Shown here in pieces: positions 1 through 8,999 of a stretch of DNA of 39,192 bases (the first letter of the stretch is position 1; every line of letters begins with the position of its first letter). Below the pieces are notes generated by a model. It searched no databases. It had not been told where the DNA came from and was given only the letters and a program-made list of their open reading frames with translations. This stretch comes from Alcaligenaceae bacterium (GTDB taxonomy: Bacteria; Pseudomonadota; Gammaproteobacteria; Burkholderiales; Burkholderiaceae_B), in the NCBI GenBank assembly GCA_013416435.1, contig JACCEN010000019.1, positions 1 to 39,192 on the forward strand, given 5' to 3'. The translations under genes were made by a program, and so were the position numbers.

Positions 1-405
<405 letters not shown>

Positions 406-449
406 GGCTGACTCCTGACGATGGAATTGAGCTGTAATCTAAAAAATTT

Positions 450-524
<75 letters not shown>

Positions 525-575
525 AACTTTTGTTGCCTCTCGCCACTTGCGTAGCGAAATTCAATAAAACTTTAC

Positions 576-649
576 TGGAGCGGGTGAAGGGAATCGAACC
601 CTCATCATCAGCTTGGAAGGCTGTTGCTCTACCATTGAGCTACACCCGC
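576..649 (-). tRNA. tRNA-Gly (anticodon TCC)
   Basis: Acceptor arms GCGGGTG and CACCCGC pair, with discriminator T and an encoded CCA. The anticodon loop CTTCCAA carries TCC. The T loop has GGTTCGATTCC. The gene is 74 nt, the middle member of the Tyr-Gly-Thr-tuf cluster on the minus strand. Confidence 0.96.
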
Positions 650-713
650 GAAGGTTCACTTCAACCGCGCAAGCCATGGCTAAGGCCATGGCCGCTAAAA
701 TTCTTGAGCTTTT

Positions 714-800
714 TGGTGGTGGGAGTTGGATTCGAACCAACGTAGGCGCAAGGCCAACAGATTTACAGTCTGCCCCCTTTAACCACTCGGGCATCCCACC
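714..800 (-). tRNA. tRNA-Tyr (anticodon GTA)
   Basis: Acceptor arms GGTGGGA and TCCCACC pair, followed by A and an encoded CCA. The anticodon loop CTGTAAA carries GTA. The gene is 87 nt because of a long variable arm, as expected for bacterial tRNA-Tyr. It is the first gene of the tRNA-tuf cluster. Confidence 0.96.
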
Positions 801-977
801 AAAAGCGAACTCCGAATTATGCAGAGTTTTTTTAAAGTTGTCAAATAGAGCGAACCGATCGTCACGGTTGCGCTGCAATTTGGAGACAGGATTATAGCAG
901 AGGGGGACGGGCTCAGATGCACCCGGAAGGGGTCCTGAAAGGGGTCAGCCCCCAATGTTTTCTCATCGGCGTGAAAA

Positions 978-1007
978 GGGGTCAGACCCCGTACGGGGTC
1001 TGACCCC
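978..1007. repeat. REP-like 30-bp palindrome, copy 1
   Basis: Perfect palindrome with arms GGGGTCAGACCCC and GGGGTCTGACCCC around GTAC. Each arm is itself a near-palindrome. A diverged half copy (GGGGTCAGCCCCC) lies at 941-953. The full copy sits 11 bp beyond the parB stop, where a transcript hairpin could form. Confidence 0.9.
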
Positions 1008-1018
1008 AGTTTTGACAC

Positions 1019-1939
1019 TTAATTTTCGAGCAGCCCAGACATGCCCTGGCGTTCCAACAGGGAATTCAAGTGCTCCCAGCCATGGAAGTCGATCATCAAC
1101 TGGCCCTTGTCCTTGGCGCCGAGCTTGAGGCTGACCTTGGTGCCAAGATGATCGGACAGTGCTTCTTCCAGACGCTTGGCGTCGCCGGAGAGGGCTGGAG
1201 CCCTGCGCTGTGCCTTGGTTTGCCTGCCCTCGGCTTCCTCCAGCGTCCTGCTGACGAGCTTCTCGGTTTCACGGACGGACAGACGCTTGGCGATGACCTC
1301 GTTGGCCAGCAGGATCTGATTGGCGGCATCCAGCGAGAGCAATGCCCGGGCATGGCCCATGTCGATGTCGCCGGCCAACAGCATGGTCTGGACCGGATCC
1401 GCCAGGTTCAACAGACGCAAAAGATTGCTGGTTGCCGAGCGGGAACGCCCGATTGCCTGTGCGGCCTGCTCGTGCGTCAGGCCGAACTCGTCCAGCAGGC
1501 GGCGTACCCCGTGCGCTTCTTCAAGCGGGTTCAGGTCCTCGCGCTGGATGTTTTCTATGAGCGCCATGACTGCGGCGCTTTCGTTGGGGACTTCACGCAC
1601 CAGGACGGGCACTTCGTTCAGGCCCGCGATGCGTGCGGCACGAAATCGGCGTTCTCCCGCGATGATCTCGTATTTCCCCGCCTCTTTTCCGCCCAAAGGA
1701 CGAACCAGTATGGGCTGCATGATGCCTTGGGACCGGATAGAATCAGCCAGCTCGTTCAAGGCGCCTTCGTCCATGCGGGTACGGGGCTGATACTGGCCCG
1801 CACGCAACACATCCATCTTCAGCACGGACGGCGAGCTGTCTTTCTCGGAAGACTTGCCCAATGTTTCGATGATGGGAGCATCCGCGCCCAGTAGCGCATC
1901 CAGACCGCGGCCCAGGCCCTTCGGTTTTCTCGTTGCCAT
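1019..1939 (-). CDS. parB: Chromosome-partitioning protein ParB
   Basis: ParB (306 aa) binds parS sites and spreads along the DNA as a CTP-dependent clamp to organise and segregate the origin region. The N-terminus has the basic KGLGRGLDALLG motif that usually contacts ParA. The ParB/Srx nucleotide-binding motif GERRFRA is at residues 95-101, with the associated ENIQREDLNPLEEA stretch after it. The HTH region follows (LTHEQAAQAIGRSRSATSN). The gene begins 21 bp after the parA stop in the same operon, and three parS sites lie nearby upstream of mnmG. Length and layout are normal. Confidence 0.96.
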   Translation of the reverse strand: MATRKPKGLGRGLDALLGADAPIIETLGKSSEKDSSPSVLKMDVLRAGQYQPRTRMDEGALNELADSIRSQGIMQPILVRPLGGKEAGKYEIIAGERRFRAARIAGLNEVPVLVREVPNESAAVMALIENIQREDLNPLEEAHGVRRLLDEFGLTHEQAAQAIGRSRSATSNLLRLLNLADPVQTMLLAGDIDMGHARALLSLDAANQILLANEVIAKRLSVRETEKLVSRTLEEAEGRQTKAQRRAPALSGDAKRLEEALSDHLGTKVSLKLGAKDKGQLMIDFHGWEHLNSLLERQGMSGLLEN

Positions 1940-1960
1940 GATGTGTATTCCTTAAGACTG

Positions 1961-2785
1961 CTAACGTTCAACGCGAGGACGCGCCTGTTCGCGCAGCGCT
2001 TCCTTCTTGACCCGCTTGATCAGCTCGTTTCCGAACTCGATATAGGCCTTCGCACCGCGGGAGCTTTTGTCGTACACGATACCCGGCAAGCCATGGCTGG
2101 GTGCCTCCGCCAGGCGAACATTGCGCGGGACGACCGTATCAAATACCTTGTCGCCGAAGTGCGCCTCGATCTGCGCCGATACCTGCTGCTGCAGAGTGAC
2201 GCGTGTATCGAACATGACCCGCAACAAACCAATGAGCTGCAGGTTGGGATTGATATTCCGATGCACGCGCTTGATGGTGTTGACGAGATCGGATAGCCCT
2301 TCCAGCGCAAAATACTCGCACTGCATGGGGATGATCACGCCATGCGCCGACGCAAGTCCGTTCAGAGTCAAAAGCGACAAGGTCGGCGGGCAATCGATCA
2401 ATATGAAATCATACTCGTGCTCGACGTGGGCAATGGCTTGTTTCAGTTGCTGCTCACGATCATCCATCTGGACAAGGTCGATTTCAGCGCCGGAAAGCTC
2501 GCGGTTGGACGGAAGCACATCGTAGCCGCCCGCTTCCGAACGCACTCTTGCTTCTTGTATCGTTGCGTCACCGATCAGGACTTGATATAGATTTCGCTCA
2601 ACCTTGTTCTTGTCGATGCCGCTGCCCATGGTGGCATTGCCTTGAGGGTCCAGATCAATGAGAAGAACGCTTTTTCGCAATGCGGCCAGCGCGGCAGCAA
2701 GATTGATTGCCGTCGTTGTCTTGCCTACGCCACCCTTCTGATTCGCGATGCAGAAAACCTTTTTTATCGGATTATTTTGGCTCAT
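1961..2785 (-). CDS. parA: Chromosome-partitioning ATPase ParA
   Basis: ParA/Soj-type Walker ATPase (274 aa) that works with ParB-parS to move chromosome origins. The deviant Walker A motif KGGVGKTTT lies near residue 16, then DLDPQGNATMG, and Walker B ILIDCPP follows. An in-frame GTG lies four codons upstream at 2797, but the ATG at 2785 is preferred because AAGGAA sits just before it, and the mature sequence then begins MSQNNPIKKVF. The start overlaps the 3' end of rsmG by 14 nt, so translation is probably coupled. It is the second-last gene of the mnmG-rsmG-parA-parB operon. Confidence 0.96.
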   Translation of the reverse strand: MSQNNPIKKVFCIANQKGGVGKTTTAINLAAALAALRKSVLLIDLDPQGNATMGSGIDKNKVERNLYQVLIGDATIQEARVRSEAGGYDVLPSNRELSGAEIDLVQMDDREQQLKQAIAHVEHEYDFILIDCPPTLSLLTLNGLASAHGVIIPMQCEYFALEGLSDLVNTIKRVHRNINPNLQLIGLLRVMFDTRVTLQQQVSAQIEAHFGDKVFDTVVPRNVRLAEAPSHGLPGIVYDKSSRGAKAYIEFGNELIKRVKKEALREQARPRVER

Positions 2786-3455
2786 GATTTCCTTCACGAC
2801 TCATCCAGATCAGGCAGCGCTGAGCGTCAAGCTCAGGCACGGACAGCGGTTCGATACGCTCGGCCCGCCACTCTGTATTCGAATGCAGGGCTTCGATTTC
2901 TTCGTCGGGCTGCTGCCCTTTCATTGCCAATAGGCGCCCAGCTGATGCGACATGATGGCCAGCCAGTGTCGCAAAATCAAGTAAAGAAGCGAAAGCTCGG
3001 GAAACTACGAGATCGGCTTCGAATGAAGGCAACTTTTCAATACGGCCATGTACGGCTTTTAGGTTTTCAAGTCGAAGCGCACCTGCCATCTGACGTACGA
3101 ATGCCATTTTTTTCTCGACGGCATCGACGCAGTACAACTGCCACTCAGGATGCATGATAGCAAGCACCACCCCTGGTAGGCCCGCACCTGAACCGACATC
3201 GATGATCAAATGATTTTGAACTGTGTTTTTATACAGTATAGATTCGACTTGCGGCAAGATGGCCAGGCTATCGAAGACATGCTGAACCAGCATCTTGTCC
3301 GGATCTCGCAGCGCGGTGAGATTATAGGTTTTGTTCCAACGTTGCAGTTGTTCCAGATATTTCAACAGCGCTGAACTTTTCGGCTCATCGAGCTTGATGT
3401 CCAGGCTTTCCGCAGCTGCTCGCATGCGGCCCTCGAAACTATCTCTTATTGTCAT
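2772..3455 (-). CDS. rsmG: 16S rRNA (guanine-527-N7)-methyltransferase RsmG
   Basis: RsmG (GidB, 227 aa) methylates G527 of 16S rRNA using S-adenosylmethionine. The SAM-binding motif DVGSGAGLPG is present, followed by CVDAVEKKMAFV (acidic end of strand 2) and VVSRAFASL, all characteristic of the family. The ATG at 3455 overlaps the mnmG stop as TAATG, which points to translational coupling. The open frame continues further upstream, but that part is inside mnmG in another frame and is not counted. Loss of this gene gives low-level streptomycin resistance in other bacteria. Confidence 0.96.
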   Translation of the reverse strand: MTIRDSFEGRMRAAAESLDIKLDEPKSSALLKYLEQLQRWNKTYNLTALRDPDKMLVQHVFDSLAILPQVESILYKNTVQNHLIIDVGSGAGLPGVVLAIMHPEWQLYCVDAVEKKMAFVRQMAGALRLENLKAVHGRIEKLPSFEADLVVSRAFASLLDFATLAGHHVASAGRLLAMKGQQPDEEIEALHSNTEWRAERIEPLSVPELDAQRCLIWMSREGNHEPK

Positions 3456-5374
3456 TACGCCACTTTTTTCCTGTATTGCAATCGCTTCAGGTGAATCAAC
3501 AACAAGGAAATTGCTGCTGGCGTAACCCCCGATACACGGCTGGCTTGCCCAATCGTTGCAGGCCGGCTTGCTTTCAAGCGTTGTCTGACTTCTATGGACA
3601 AGCTCGTAATGGCATCGTAATCGATATCTTCCGGAATCAACTGCTGCTCTTGGGCCGCTTGTCTTTGAACATCTTCTTGTTGCTTTGCAACATAGCCTGC
3701 ATATTTGATCTGGATTTCCACCTGTTCCGCTGCAATCGGATCCTCCAGGCCGGGACCTGCCAACAGGCACTCGTCTCCATCCTTTTTCAAAGACATCAAC
3801 GCCGCATAAGAAACCTGTGGTCGCTTCAATAAATCATGCAAGGTATGCTCTTTTTCCATCGGCTTACCAAGCATCTGGTCCAAAGCAACGGAAGAAACAA
3901 TCCTAGGATTGAGCCAGGTACCACGCAAGCGTTGAATTTCCGCATCGACCGCGTCACGCTTGCGATTGAAGGCATCCCAACGCGCATCATCCACCAAGCC
4001 CAGGTTTCGGCCGATTTCGGTCAAGCGCATGTCGGCGTTGTCCTCCCTCAGGCTTAAACGAAACTCCGCACGCGATGTGAACATGCGGTAGGGTTCAGTT
4101 ACGCCGCGCGTGATCAAATCGTCAACCAGCACACCCAAGTATGCTTCGTTCCTTTTTGGATACCAGCCTTCCTGTCCTCTGGACTGCCTCGCCGCATTCA
4201 ACCCTGCAAGCAGGCCTTGTGCCGCGGCTTCTTCGTAACCCGTCGTACCGTTAATTTGGCCTGCAAAAAACAAACCTCGGAATGCTCGGGTTTCCAAGGT
4301 GGGACTTAATTCACGTGGATCAAAGTAGTCATACTCTATCGCATACCCCGGACGCATGATGATGGCGTTTTCCAATCCAGGCAACGAGCGCAGCATTGCC
4401 AACTGGATATCAAACGGCAAGCTGGTCGACACCCCATTGGGGTAAATTTCACGAGTGGAAAGACCTTCGGGCTCAAGAAATATTTGATGGCTGGCCTTGT
4501 CGGCGAAGCGATGAATCTTGTCTTCAATGGAAGGACAATACCGTGGACCTATTCCCTCTATCGTGCCGCTATCGCTATACATGGGCGAACGATCCAGACC
4601 AGATCTGATGATGTCGTGGGTTCGTTCATTGGTGTGCGTGACCCAACAAGGCAACTGCTCTGGATGCATATCCTTGGACCCCATGTAAGAAAACACAGGG
4701 ATGGGGTCCATATCTCCAGGTTGGGCTTCGGTCTTACTGAAGTCGATACTGCGCGAGTCCACACGAGGAGGCGTGCCGGTTTTTAGCCTTCCCTGAGGCA
4801 GCTTCAATTCTTTGAGTCTTTGCCCTAAGGAGATGGATGGCGGATCACCAGCGCGCCCTGCTGAATAATGATCAAGTCCCACATGCACCAGACCATTCAG
4901 GAAAGTACCGGCAGTCAATACTACTGTTCTGCTTCTGAAGCGCAAGCCTATCTGAGTCACAGCCCCAACGACTCGATCCCCTTCGACGATCAGGTCATCG
5001 ACAGCCTGTTGGAAGATCATCAGGTTAGGCTGGTTCTGAAGAGTAGTTCTGATGGCTTTTCGGTACAGAGACCGGTCGGCTTGCGCCCGAGTAGCCCTGA
5101 CCGCCGGCCCTTTGGACCGATTTAAGATGCGAAATTGTATGCCGGCGAGATCAGTCGCATATGCCATCGCACCACCCAATGCATCGACCTCCTTGACCAA
5201 GTGTCCTTTGCCTATCCCCCCGATAGAGGGGTTGCAGGACATTTGCCCTAAGGTTTCCATGTTATGGGTAAGCAAGAGTGTGGAAGCACCCATACGGGCC
5301 GCAGCGAGCGCGGCTTCGGTCCCAGCGTGCCCACCACCAACGACGATTACGTCGAATTCATCTGGATAATTCAT
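3455..5374 (-). CDS. mnmG: tRNA uridine-5-carboxymethylaminomethyl modification enzyme MnmG
   Basis: MnmG (GidA, 639 aa) works with MnmE to make the cmnm5 modification at wobble U34 of certain tRNAs, using FAD and methylene-THF. The N-terminal FAD fold is clear ([19 protein letters not shown]), as are the GidA signatures [14 protein letters not shown] and [21 protein letters not shown]. The C-terminal helical region is complete. It is the first gene of the mnmG-rsmG-parA-parB operon. Its partner mnmE is 7 kb away at 12306, on the same strand, with accessory genes between. Immediately upstream lie two parS sites. Confidence 0.97.
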   Translation of the reverse strand: MNYPDEFDVIVVGGGHAGTEAALAAARMGASTLLLTHNMETLGQMSCNPSIGGIGKGHLVKEVDALGGAMAYATDLAGIQFRILNRSKGPAVRATRAQADRSLYRKAIRTTLQNQPNLMIFQQAVDDLIVEGDRVVGAVTQIGLRFRSRTVVLTAGTFLNGLVHVGLDHYSAGRAGDPPSISLGQRLKELKLPQGRLKTGTPPRVDSRSIDFSKTEAQPGDMDPIPVFSYMGSKDMHPEQLPCWVTHTNERTHDIIRSGLDRSPMYSDSGTIEGIGPRYCPSIEDKIHRFADKASHQIFLEPEGLSTREIYPNGVSTSLPFDIQLAMLRSLPGLENAIIMRPGYAIEYDYFDPRELSPTLETRAFRGLFFAGQINGTTGYEEAAAQGLLAGLNAARQSRGQEGWYPKRNEAYLGVLVDDLITRGVTEPYRMFTSRAEFRLSLREDNADMRLTEIGRNLGLVDDARWDAFNRKRDAVDAEIQRLRGTWLNPRIVSSVALDQMLGKPMEKEHTLHDLLKRPQVSYAALMSLKKDGDECLLAGPGLEDPIAAEQVEIQIKYAGYVAKQQEDVQRQAAQEQQLIPEDIDYDAITSLSIEVRQRLKASRPATIGQASRVSGVTPAAISLLLIHLKRLQYRKKVA

Positions 5375-5428
5375 TTTGCTTTGCTAAGCAAGCGTATAAA
5401 GTGACATTATAAAGCGTGGTACCCGATA

Positions 5429-5444
5429 TGTTCCACGTGAAACA
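5429..5444. promoter_or_regulatory. parS site 1
   Basis: TGTTCCACGTGAAACA matches the 16-bp parS consensus bound by chromosomal ParB. It lies 55 bp upstream of mnmG, close to the parAB genes encoded in the same operon. Confidence 0.93.
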
Positions 5445-5473
5445 AGTTTGTTCTGTAACTGTCGTCGTATAGA

Positions 5474-5489
5474 TGTTTCACGTGGAACA
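5474..5489. promoter_or_regulatory. parS site 2
   Basis: TGTTTCACGTGGAACA is the reverse complement of parS site 1, located 30 bp away from it. The two sites together form a 61-bp inverted arrangement. Confidence 0.93.
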
Positions 5490-5767
5490 TTTAAAGTGTG
5501 ATTGTCGATGAAAGGACTAGAACTGCTAATTGGTTGGGCAATTGCATATCGTAGTGTTTAACGGCTGCTTTAAGGTAATCGAGCGGCCGAGTATACGGCC
5601 ACTGTCTGATGGACTGGAGCACTGAGGAGAGAGAAAGTTTCGGGCATTGAAGAAGGGTGGAAGCATAACCGCTGTTGAACTCCGGCTTTTTTTGCCCTTG
5701 TATGGCTGCCATGCGAAAGTGCATCAGACGATCTCGTGGCTTCGTGTTCGCCAATGGTTTTCGGTCG

Positions 5768-5797
5768 AAGGTCAGGCCCCGTATGAGGTCTGACCCC
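5768..5797. repeat. REP-like palindrome, copy 2 (degenerate)
   Basis: Same 30-bp family as at 978-1007. The left arm has decayed to AAGGTCAGGCCCC, and the right arm is nearly intact (AGGTCTGACCCC). It is intergenic. Confidence 0.75.
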
Positions 5798-5921
5798 ATC
5801 GCTCGCACGTTCCCGGCCTCGACTGCCAGGAGCCGGGCCAAGCCAGTGCCTCCGAAACCTCCCTCAATCCTTATATGCCAAGCTGCCCTGTATCCGTCCT
5901 GGCTGGACCGCCCAAGATCAA

Positions 5922-5951
5922 GGGGTCAGGCCCCGCATGGGGTCTGACCCC
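5922..5951. repeat. REP-like palindrome, copy 3
   Basis: Left arm GGGGTCAGGCCCC and right arm GGGGTCTGACCCC around GCAT. It lies 30 bp before the fold-back element that begins at 5982. Confidence 0.85.
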
Positions 5952-5981
5952 ATCACATCGCCTCAGTTCGAGCAGCGATGA

Positions 5982-6208
5982 GGCCCGCCGGCGGCTGATG
6001 GGGTGAGGAGGGCGACTTCGGGCACCGCCGGCCAAGGACTGGCTGGCGGGGAGGCAAGGGCGCAGCTGTTTGAGCCCACTCTTTCGGGCCACTGGCCCGA
6101 GTGGGCGAGTTTTGCGTCCGCCCCGACAGCCTGGCCTTGGACGGGAAGTCCTGCGCCAGCGGGACGGGTGCACGGGAGCCCGACTGCCCCATCAGCCGCC
6201 GGCGGGCC
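5982..6208. repeat. GC-rich fold-back element with 22-bp terminal inverted repeats
   Basis: The ends at 5982-6003 and 6187-6208 are exact 22-bp inverted repeats beginning GGCCCGCCGGCG. Inside, further arms pair imperfectly (GGCCAAGGACTGGCTGG against the complement of CCTGGCCTTGGAC). At the centre, CCCACTctttcGGGCC faces GGCCCgAGTGGG. The whole 227-bp unit could therefore fold into one long hairpin. It is much richer in GC than the flanking DNA. It encodes no recognisable protein. A dispersed intergenic repeat, a MITE-like element or a structured RNA are all possible. Confidence 0.7.
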
Positions 6209-6328
6209 GCGTTAGATACTGAAAACAAATGGACAAGCGGTTATTGGCCCAACATATACAGACCCTGCCCTATCAAACAAAGAACGCTACTCGATTCATC
6301 TCCTAAAAAAATCGATCCGTCTCGTCGT

Positions 6329-6344
6329 TGTTCCACGTGGAACA
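6329..6344. promoter_or_regulatory. parS site 3
   Basis: TGTTCCACGTGGAACA is a fully palindromic match to parS. It lies about 0.9 kb from sites 1 and 2, inside an AT-rich stretch. Confidence 0.9.
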
Positions 6345-6502
6345 ATCTCAATATAAACTTAAAACATCCAAAATCATAAGCCGCTAAACACACATAGATA
6401 TTCCAATACCACTCGCAGCCGGCCAAGTGCCGTTCTAAAGTTTTCTACGTGCTTCCGACAAAAACTCCCAACTTCCCACCCGTATCCATATTCCCGACCA
6501 TC

Positions 6503-6523
6503 TGTGGATAACTTTGTGGGTAA
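6503..6523. promoter_or_regulatory. Pair of DnaA boxes
   Basis: TGTGGATAA at 6503-6511 is a perfect DnaA box (complement TTATCCACA). TGTGGGTAA at 6515-6523 is a one-mismatch box in the same orientation, 12 bp further on. AT-rich DNA precedes them. They may belong to the origin or be outlying DnaA sites. Confidence 0.6.
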
Positions 6524-6642
6524 CAACACGAATAAGCTGTTGAAATATAGAACGGCTGCCATAAACAGCGAAGGGCCACGGCTACATATCCCTCCTGCCC
6601 ATCCTCAGGTAAGACTCAAGCACCTTTTCTGAGAGCCTGCCT

Positions 6643-6795
6643 TTAATTTTCTACAAGCCATTGTTTTAATGCGATTTTTGACCAACAACCATAGAGCTCC
6701 TCTACACAAACAGGCCAGCCCTTGGCTGCTAAACCAAGAGCCACACTGATAAGACTTCTCCTTTCTAATCTCACTGGCTTAGCCAGATAGGCCAT
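6643..6795 (-). CDS. Possible small protein, 50 aa (unrecognised)
   Basis: A 50-codon frame starts at the ATG at 6795 and ends in TAA at 6643. The product begins MAYLAKPVRLERRSLISVAL and ends in KQWLVEN. The composition looks protein-like, and the frame stays open upstream of the ATG into the terminator hairpin at 6834-6867, so this may be the tail of a decayed longer gene. No Shine-Dalgarno sequence is visible. I do not recognise the family and assign no function. Confidence 0.3.
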   Translation of the reverse strand: MAYLAKPVRLERRSLISVALGLAAKGWPVCVEELYGCWSKIALKQWLVEN

Positions 6796-6833
6796 AGTGT
6801 CAGCCTGTGCATAAGCGCTTGCATAGGCGAAAT

Positions 6834-6867
6834 AAAAACGCCTGCATCTGTTGATGCAGGCGTTTTT
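6834..6867. terminator. Bidirectional Rho-independent terminator after csp
   Basis: The arms ACGCCTGCATC and GATGCAGGCGT pair perfectly around TGTT, with A and T runs on both sides. It ends 44 bp from the csp stop codon on the minus strand and could terminate transcription in either direction. Confidence 0.85.
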
Positions 6868-6911
6868 ATTTGATCGCTGCGAAAGGAATTACGCAGACGC
6901 TTCAGAGGGAA

Positions 6912-7118
6912 TTACAAAGGGCGAATTCCAGCTGCTTGAGGGCCTTTAGGGCCGTCTTTGACTTCAAATTCTACTTCCTGGCCTTCATTCAAGCTGCGGT
7001 AGCCGCGGCCTTCGATAGCGGAGAAGTGTGCGAAAACGTCAGCGCCGCCTTCGTCGGGAGTGATGAAACCGAAACCCTTGTCGGCGTTAAACCATTTGAC
7101 TTTGCCCTTTTGAGCCAT
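6912..7118 (-). CDS. Cold-shock-domain protein (CspA family)
   Basis: A 68-aa single cold-shock domain: [18 protein letters not shown]-1 KGFGFITP and RNP-2 DVFAHFSAI. Such proteins bind single-stranded RNA and DNA and act as RNA chaperones. The ATG at 7118 is chosen because AAGGA lies about 10 bp upstream and because the family starts at this point; the longer open frame upstream is not conserved in the family. A strong terminator follows. The intergenic DNA upstream is long enough for the extended leader common to csp genes, but no specific cold-shock element is clear. Which of the several Csp paralogs this is cannot be decided here. Confidence 0.93.
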   Translation of the reverse strand: MAQKGKVKWFNADKGFGFITPDEGGADVFAHFSAIEGRGYRSLNEGQEVEFEVKDGPKGPQAAGIRPL

Positions 7119-7422
7119 GATGCGTAGCGTCCTTAAAATAAACAAAAATGCAAGCAACCAAGGACGTTGACACGAGCCCAGAACTAACCCAACGCAAAGG
7201 ATCAAAATATTGACGCCTAAAGCATAACTGATTACGACTACGAGACTTGCGCACTACTTGATTACAACGCAGGTGTGAGCATAACCATGCGGCCTGCGTT
7301 TATCAAATAATAGTTAACCCTATGTGGTATTTTTCCGTCAGCAAGCAGAGATGACATGATCATATACATTATTGCTAACCTGCTGTGTTGATCCCTTATG
7401 ACATTTATTTGGATGACGATAA
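7119..7422. other. Divergent upstream region of csp and the aminotransferase gene
   Basis: This 304-bp AT-rich stretch separates two divergent genes and must hold both promoters. Poor -10-like matches are visible (TATGCT on the minus strand, TATACA on the plus strand), but none is strong enough to call. No gene or repeat is seen. Confidence 0.4.
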
Positions 7423-8592
7423 ATGAATTTCCAGTCGAAGTTGCCCGACGTTGGCACGACCATCTTCACGATAATGAGCCAATTGGCAACCGATCATAAA
7501 GCTATAAACCTTGGACAAGGATTCCCGGATTTCAACCCGGATACCGAGCTATTGGACCACGTCGCCAACGCCATGCATCAGGGGCATAACCAGTATCCGC
7601 CCATGGCGGGTGTCGTGGCCCTGCGGGAAGCCATAAGCAGCAAAGTGCAAGCCCTGTACGGCCATCGCTATGACAGTGGTACTGAAATCACTGTCACCAG
7701 CGGGGCGACGGAAGGTTTGATGGCCAGCATCCTGGCTTTCGTCGGGTCGGGCGATGAAGTCGTGCTATTGGAACCATTTTTTGATTCATACATCCCGGCC
7801 ATCCATCTGGCAGGCGGAGTACCAGTACCCGTTCCCCTGACCCCGCCTACCGATCAATATCCGCTATACCGAATTGATTGGCAACGGGTACGGGATGCCA
7901 TCAATTCCAAAACCCGTATGCTGATCATCAATTTTCCCCATAATCCTACAGGGATCAACCTACAGGAAAGCGACCTGGATGCATTGGAGAAAATCGTCGA
8001 TGAAACCGGCATCCTGCTTTTGTCAGATGAAGTCTATGAACATATCGTTTTTGACGGTAAACAGCACCAAAGCCTTGCCCGTAGGCCGAAGCTTGCCGCA
8101 CATGCCGTAGTGATTTCATCCTTTGGCAAAACATATAACGCGACAGGATGGAAAATCGGCTATTGCTGCGCCCCTGCGGCGCTGTCCGCCGAAATCCGGA
8201 AAGTCCATCAATTCATTGTATTTACCGTTCCTTCCCCCATGCAGGTAGGGCTTGCGGCCTACATGCAAAATCCTAAACCCTATCTGGATTTATCGGCTTT
8301 TTATCAACAAAAACGCGACAAGCTTTTCGAAGGCCTGAAAAAAACCCGCCTGGTACCTATGCCTAGCCAAGGTACCTTCTTTTTACTGGCCGACTATCGT
8401 GCCATTTCAGACCTGCCGGAGTCTGAATTCGCACGGTGGCTGACCACGGAGCATGGTGTAGGCGTTATACCGGTATCCGCCTTCTACCAGAATCCCATTG
8501 CGCCTCAATCGAATCATGGATTCGTTAGATTTTGCTTTGCAAAACGGGACGAAACCTTGGATGCTGCGATAGAAAGGCTGGCCCGCGTCTAG
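7423..8592 (+). CDS. Class I/II PLP aminotransferase, methionine/kynurenine aminotransferase type
   Basis: A 389-aa fold-type I PLP enzyme. The Schiff-base lysine lies in SSFGKTYNATGWKIGY. Cofactor contacts are in NFPHNPTG and SDEVYEHI, and the substrate carboxylate-binding arginine is in GFVRFCFAK near the C-terminus. The opening, LPDVGTTIFTIMSQLATDHKAINLGQGFPDF, closely resembles E. coli YbdL (methionine aminotransferase) and kynurenine aminotransferases. The likely reaction is transfer of the amino group from methionine or an aromatic amino acid to a 2-oxoacid. It is a single-gene unit followed by a terminator at 8610-8634. Substrate choice is inferred only from overall similarity. Confidence 0.92.
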   Translation: MNFQSKLPDVGTTIFTIMSQLATDHKAINLGQGFPDFNPDTELLDHVANAMHQGHNQYPPMAGVVALREAISSKVQALYGHRYDSGTEITVTSGATEGLMASILAFVGSGDEVVLLEPFFDSYIPAIHLAGGVPVPVPLTPPTDQYPLYRIDWQRVRDAINSKTRMLIINFPHNPTGINLQESDLDALEKIVDETGILLLSDEVYEHIVFDGKQHQSLARRPKLAAHAVVISSFGKTYNATGWKIGYCCAPAALSAEIRKVHQFIVFTVPSPMQVGLAAYMQNPKPYLDLSAFYQQKRDKLFEGLKKTRLVPMPSQGTFFLLADYRAISDLPESEFARWLTTEHGVGVIPVSAFYQNPIAPQSNHGFVRFCFAKRDETLDAAIERLARV

Positions 8593-8609
8593 CTTTTCTC
8601 TCCCTACAC

Positions 8610-8634
8610 CCCGCCATTACTAGGCGGGTTTTTT
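8610..8634 (+). terminator. Rho-independent terminator after the aminotransferase gene
   Basis: Stem CCCGCC/GGCGGG with a 7-nt loop (ATTACTA), followed by TTTTTT. It begins 17 bp after the stop codon. Confidence 0.88.
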
Positions 8635-8695
8635 GTCCTTGAAGCACGAAACGAAGTATAGCTCTCAAGCAAAAAGTGGCAAGGAGTCACTCGAA

Positions 8696-8940
8696 CCAAG
8701 GTTATTTCTTCTATCTTTTCTATAAAACGATAACTAATGATGGGTATCTGTGGATAAGTGGCATAAGTTCAAATCCAATATGAAGATCAATGGCTTGCCC
8801 GATTTTTTCGCCAGGCATAAGTCATGTTTTCATCGTGGATGGATATCTGATAACTTTTAGCGTGGCGCCAAAATTGCCCCTTGTTCTTCTATGCTCCACA
8901 ATTAATCCACACCACCTTCACCTAGTAGTTATCCACAGGC
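8696..8940. other. Origin-like module A (AT-rich tract plus DnaA boxes)
   Basis: An AT-rich tract (about 8700-8740, including CTTTTCTATAAAACGATAAC) is followed by a perfect DnaA box TGTGGATAA at 8749-8757. Then come a one-mismatch box TAATCCACA at 8903-8911 and a perfect box TTATCCACA at 8929-8937 in the opposite orientation. The order AT-rich tract, DnaA box, CTGATAACTTTT motif, inward-facing boxes resembles betaproteobacterial oriC. A related copy (module B) lies 1.25 kb downstream. A function as origin is inference; the region lies 3.3 kb from mnmG. Confidence 0.5.
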
Positions 8941-8999
8941 AGGCAAAGTACACAGTCATCAGTTTATTTTGAAACTAAATGTAATAGAAAGGGGACGCC

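Larger units (their letters stand above)
5375..6642. other. Non-coding region upstream of mnmG (origin-proximal)
   Basis: No convincing gene is seen here. The stretch holds three parS sites, two degenerate REP-like palindromes, a GC-rich fold-back element, an AT-rich segment around 6230-6420 and a pair of DnaA boxes at 6503-6523. An open frame on the minus strand at 5491-5841 (116 codons) passes through a REP copy and resembles no family known to me, so it is not called. In Bordetella the interval upstream of mnmG contains or adjoins the replication origin, which fits the sites seen. Confidence 0.6.

Noticed and set aside
5491-5841. 116-codon minus-strand frame upstream of mnmG
   Set aside because: It runs through a REP-like palindrome, has no recognised family and lies where regulatory sites are dense.
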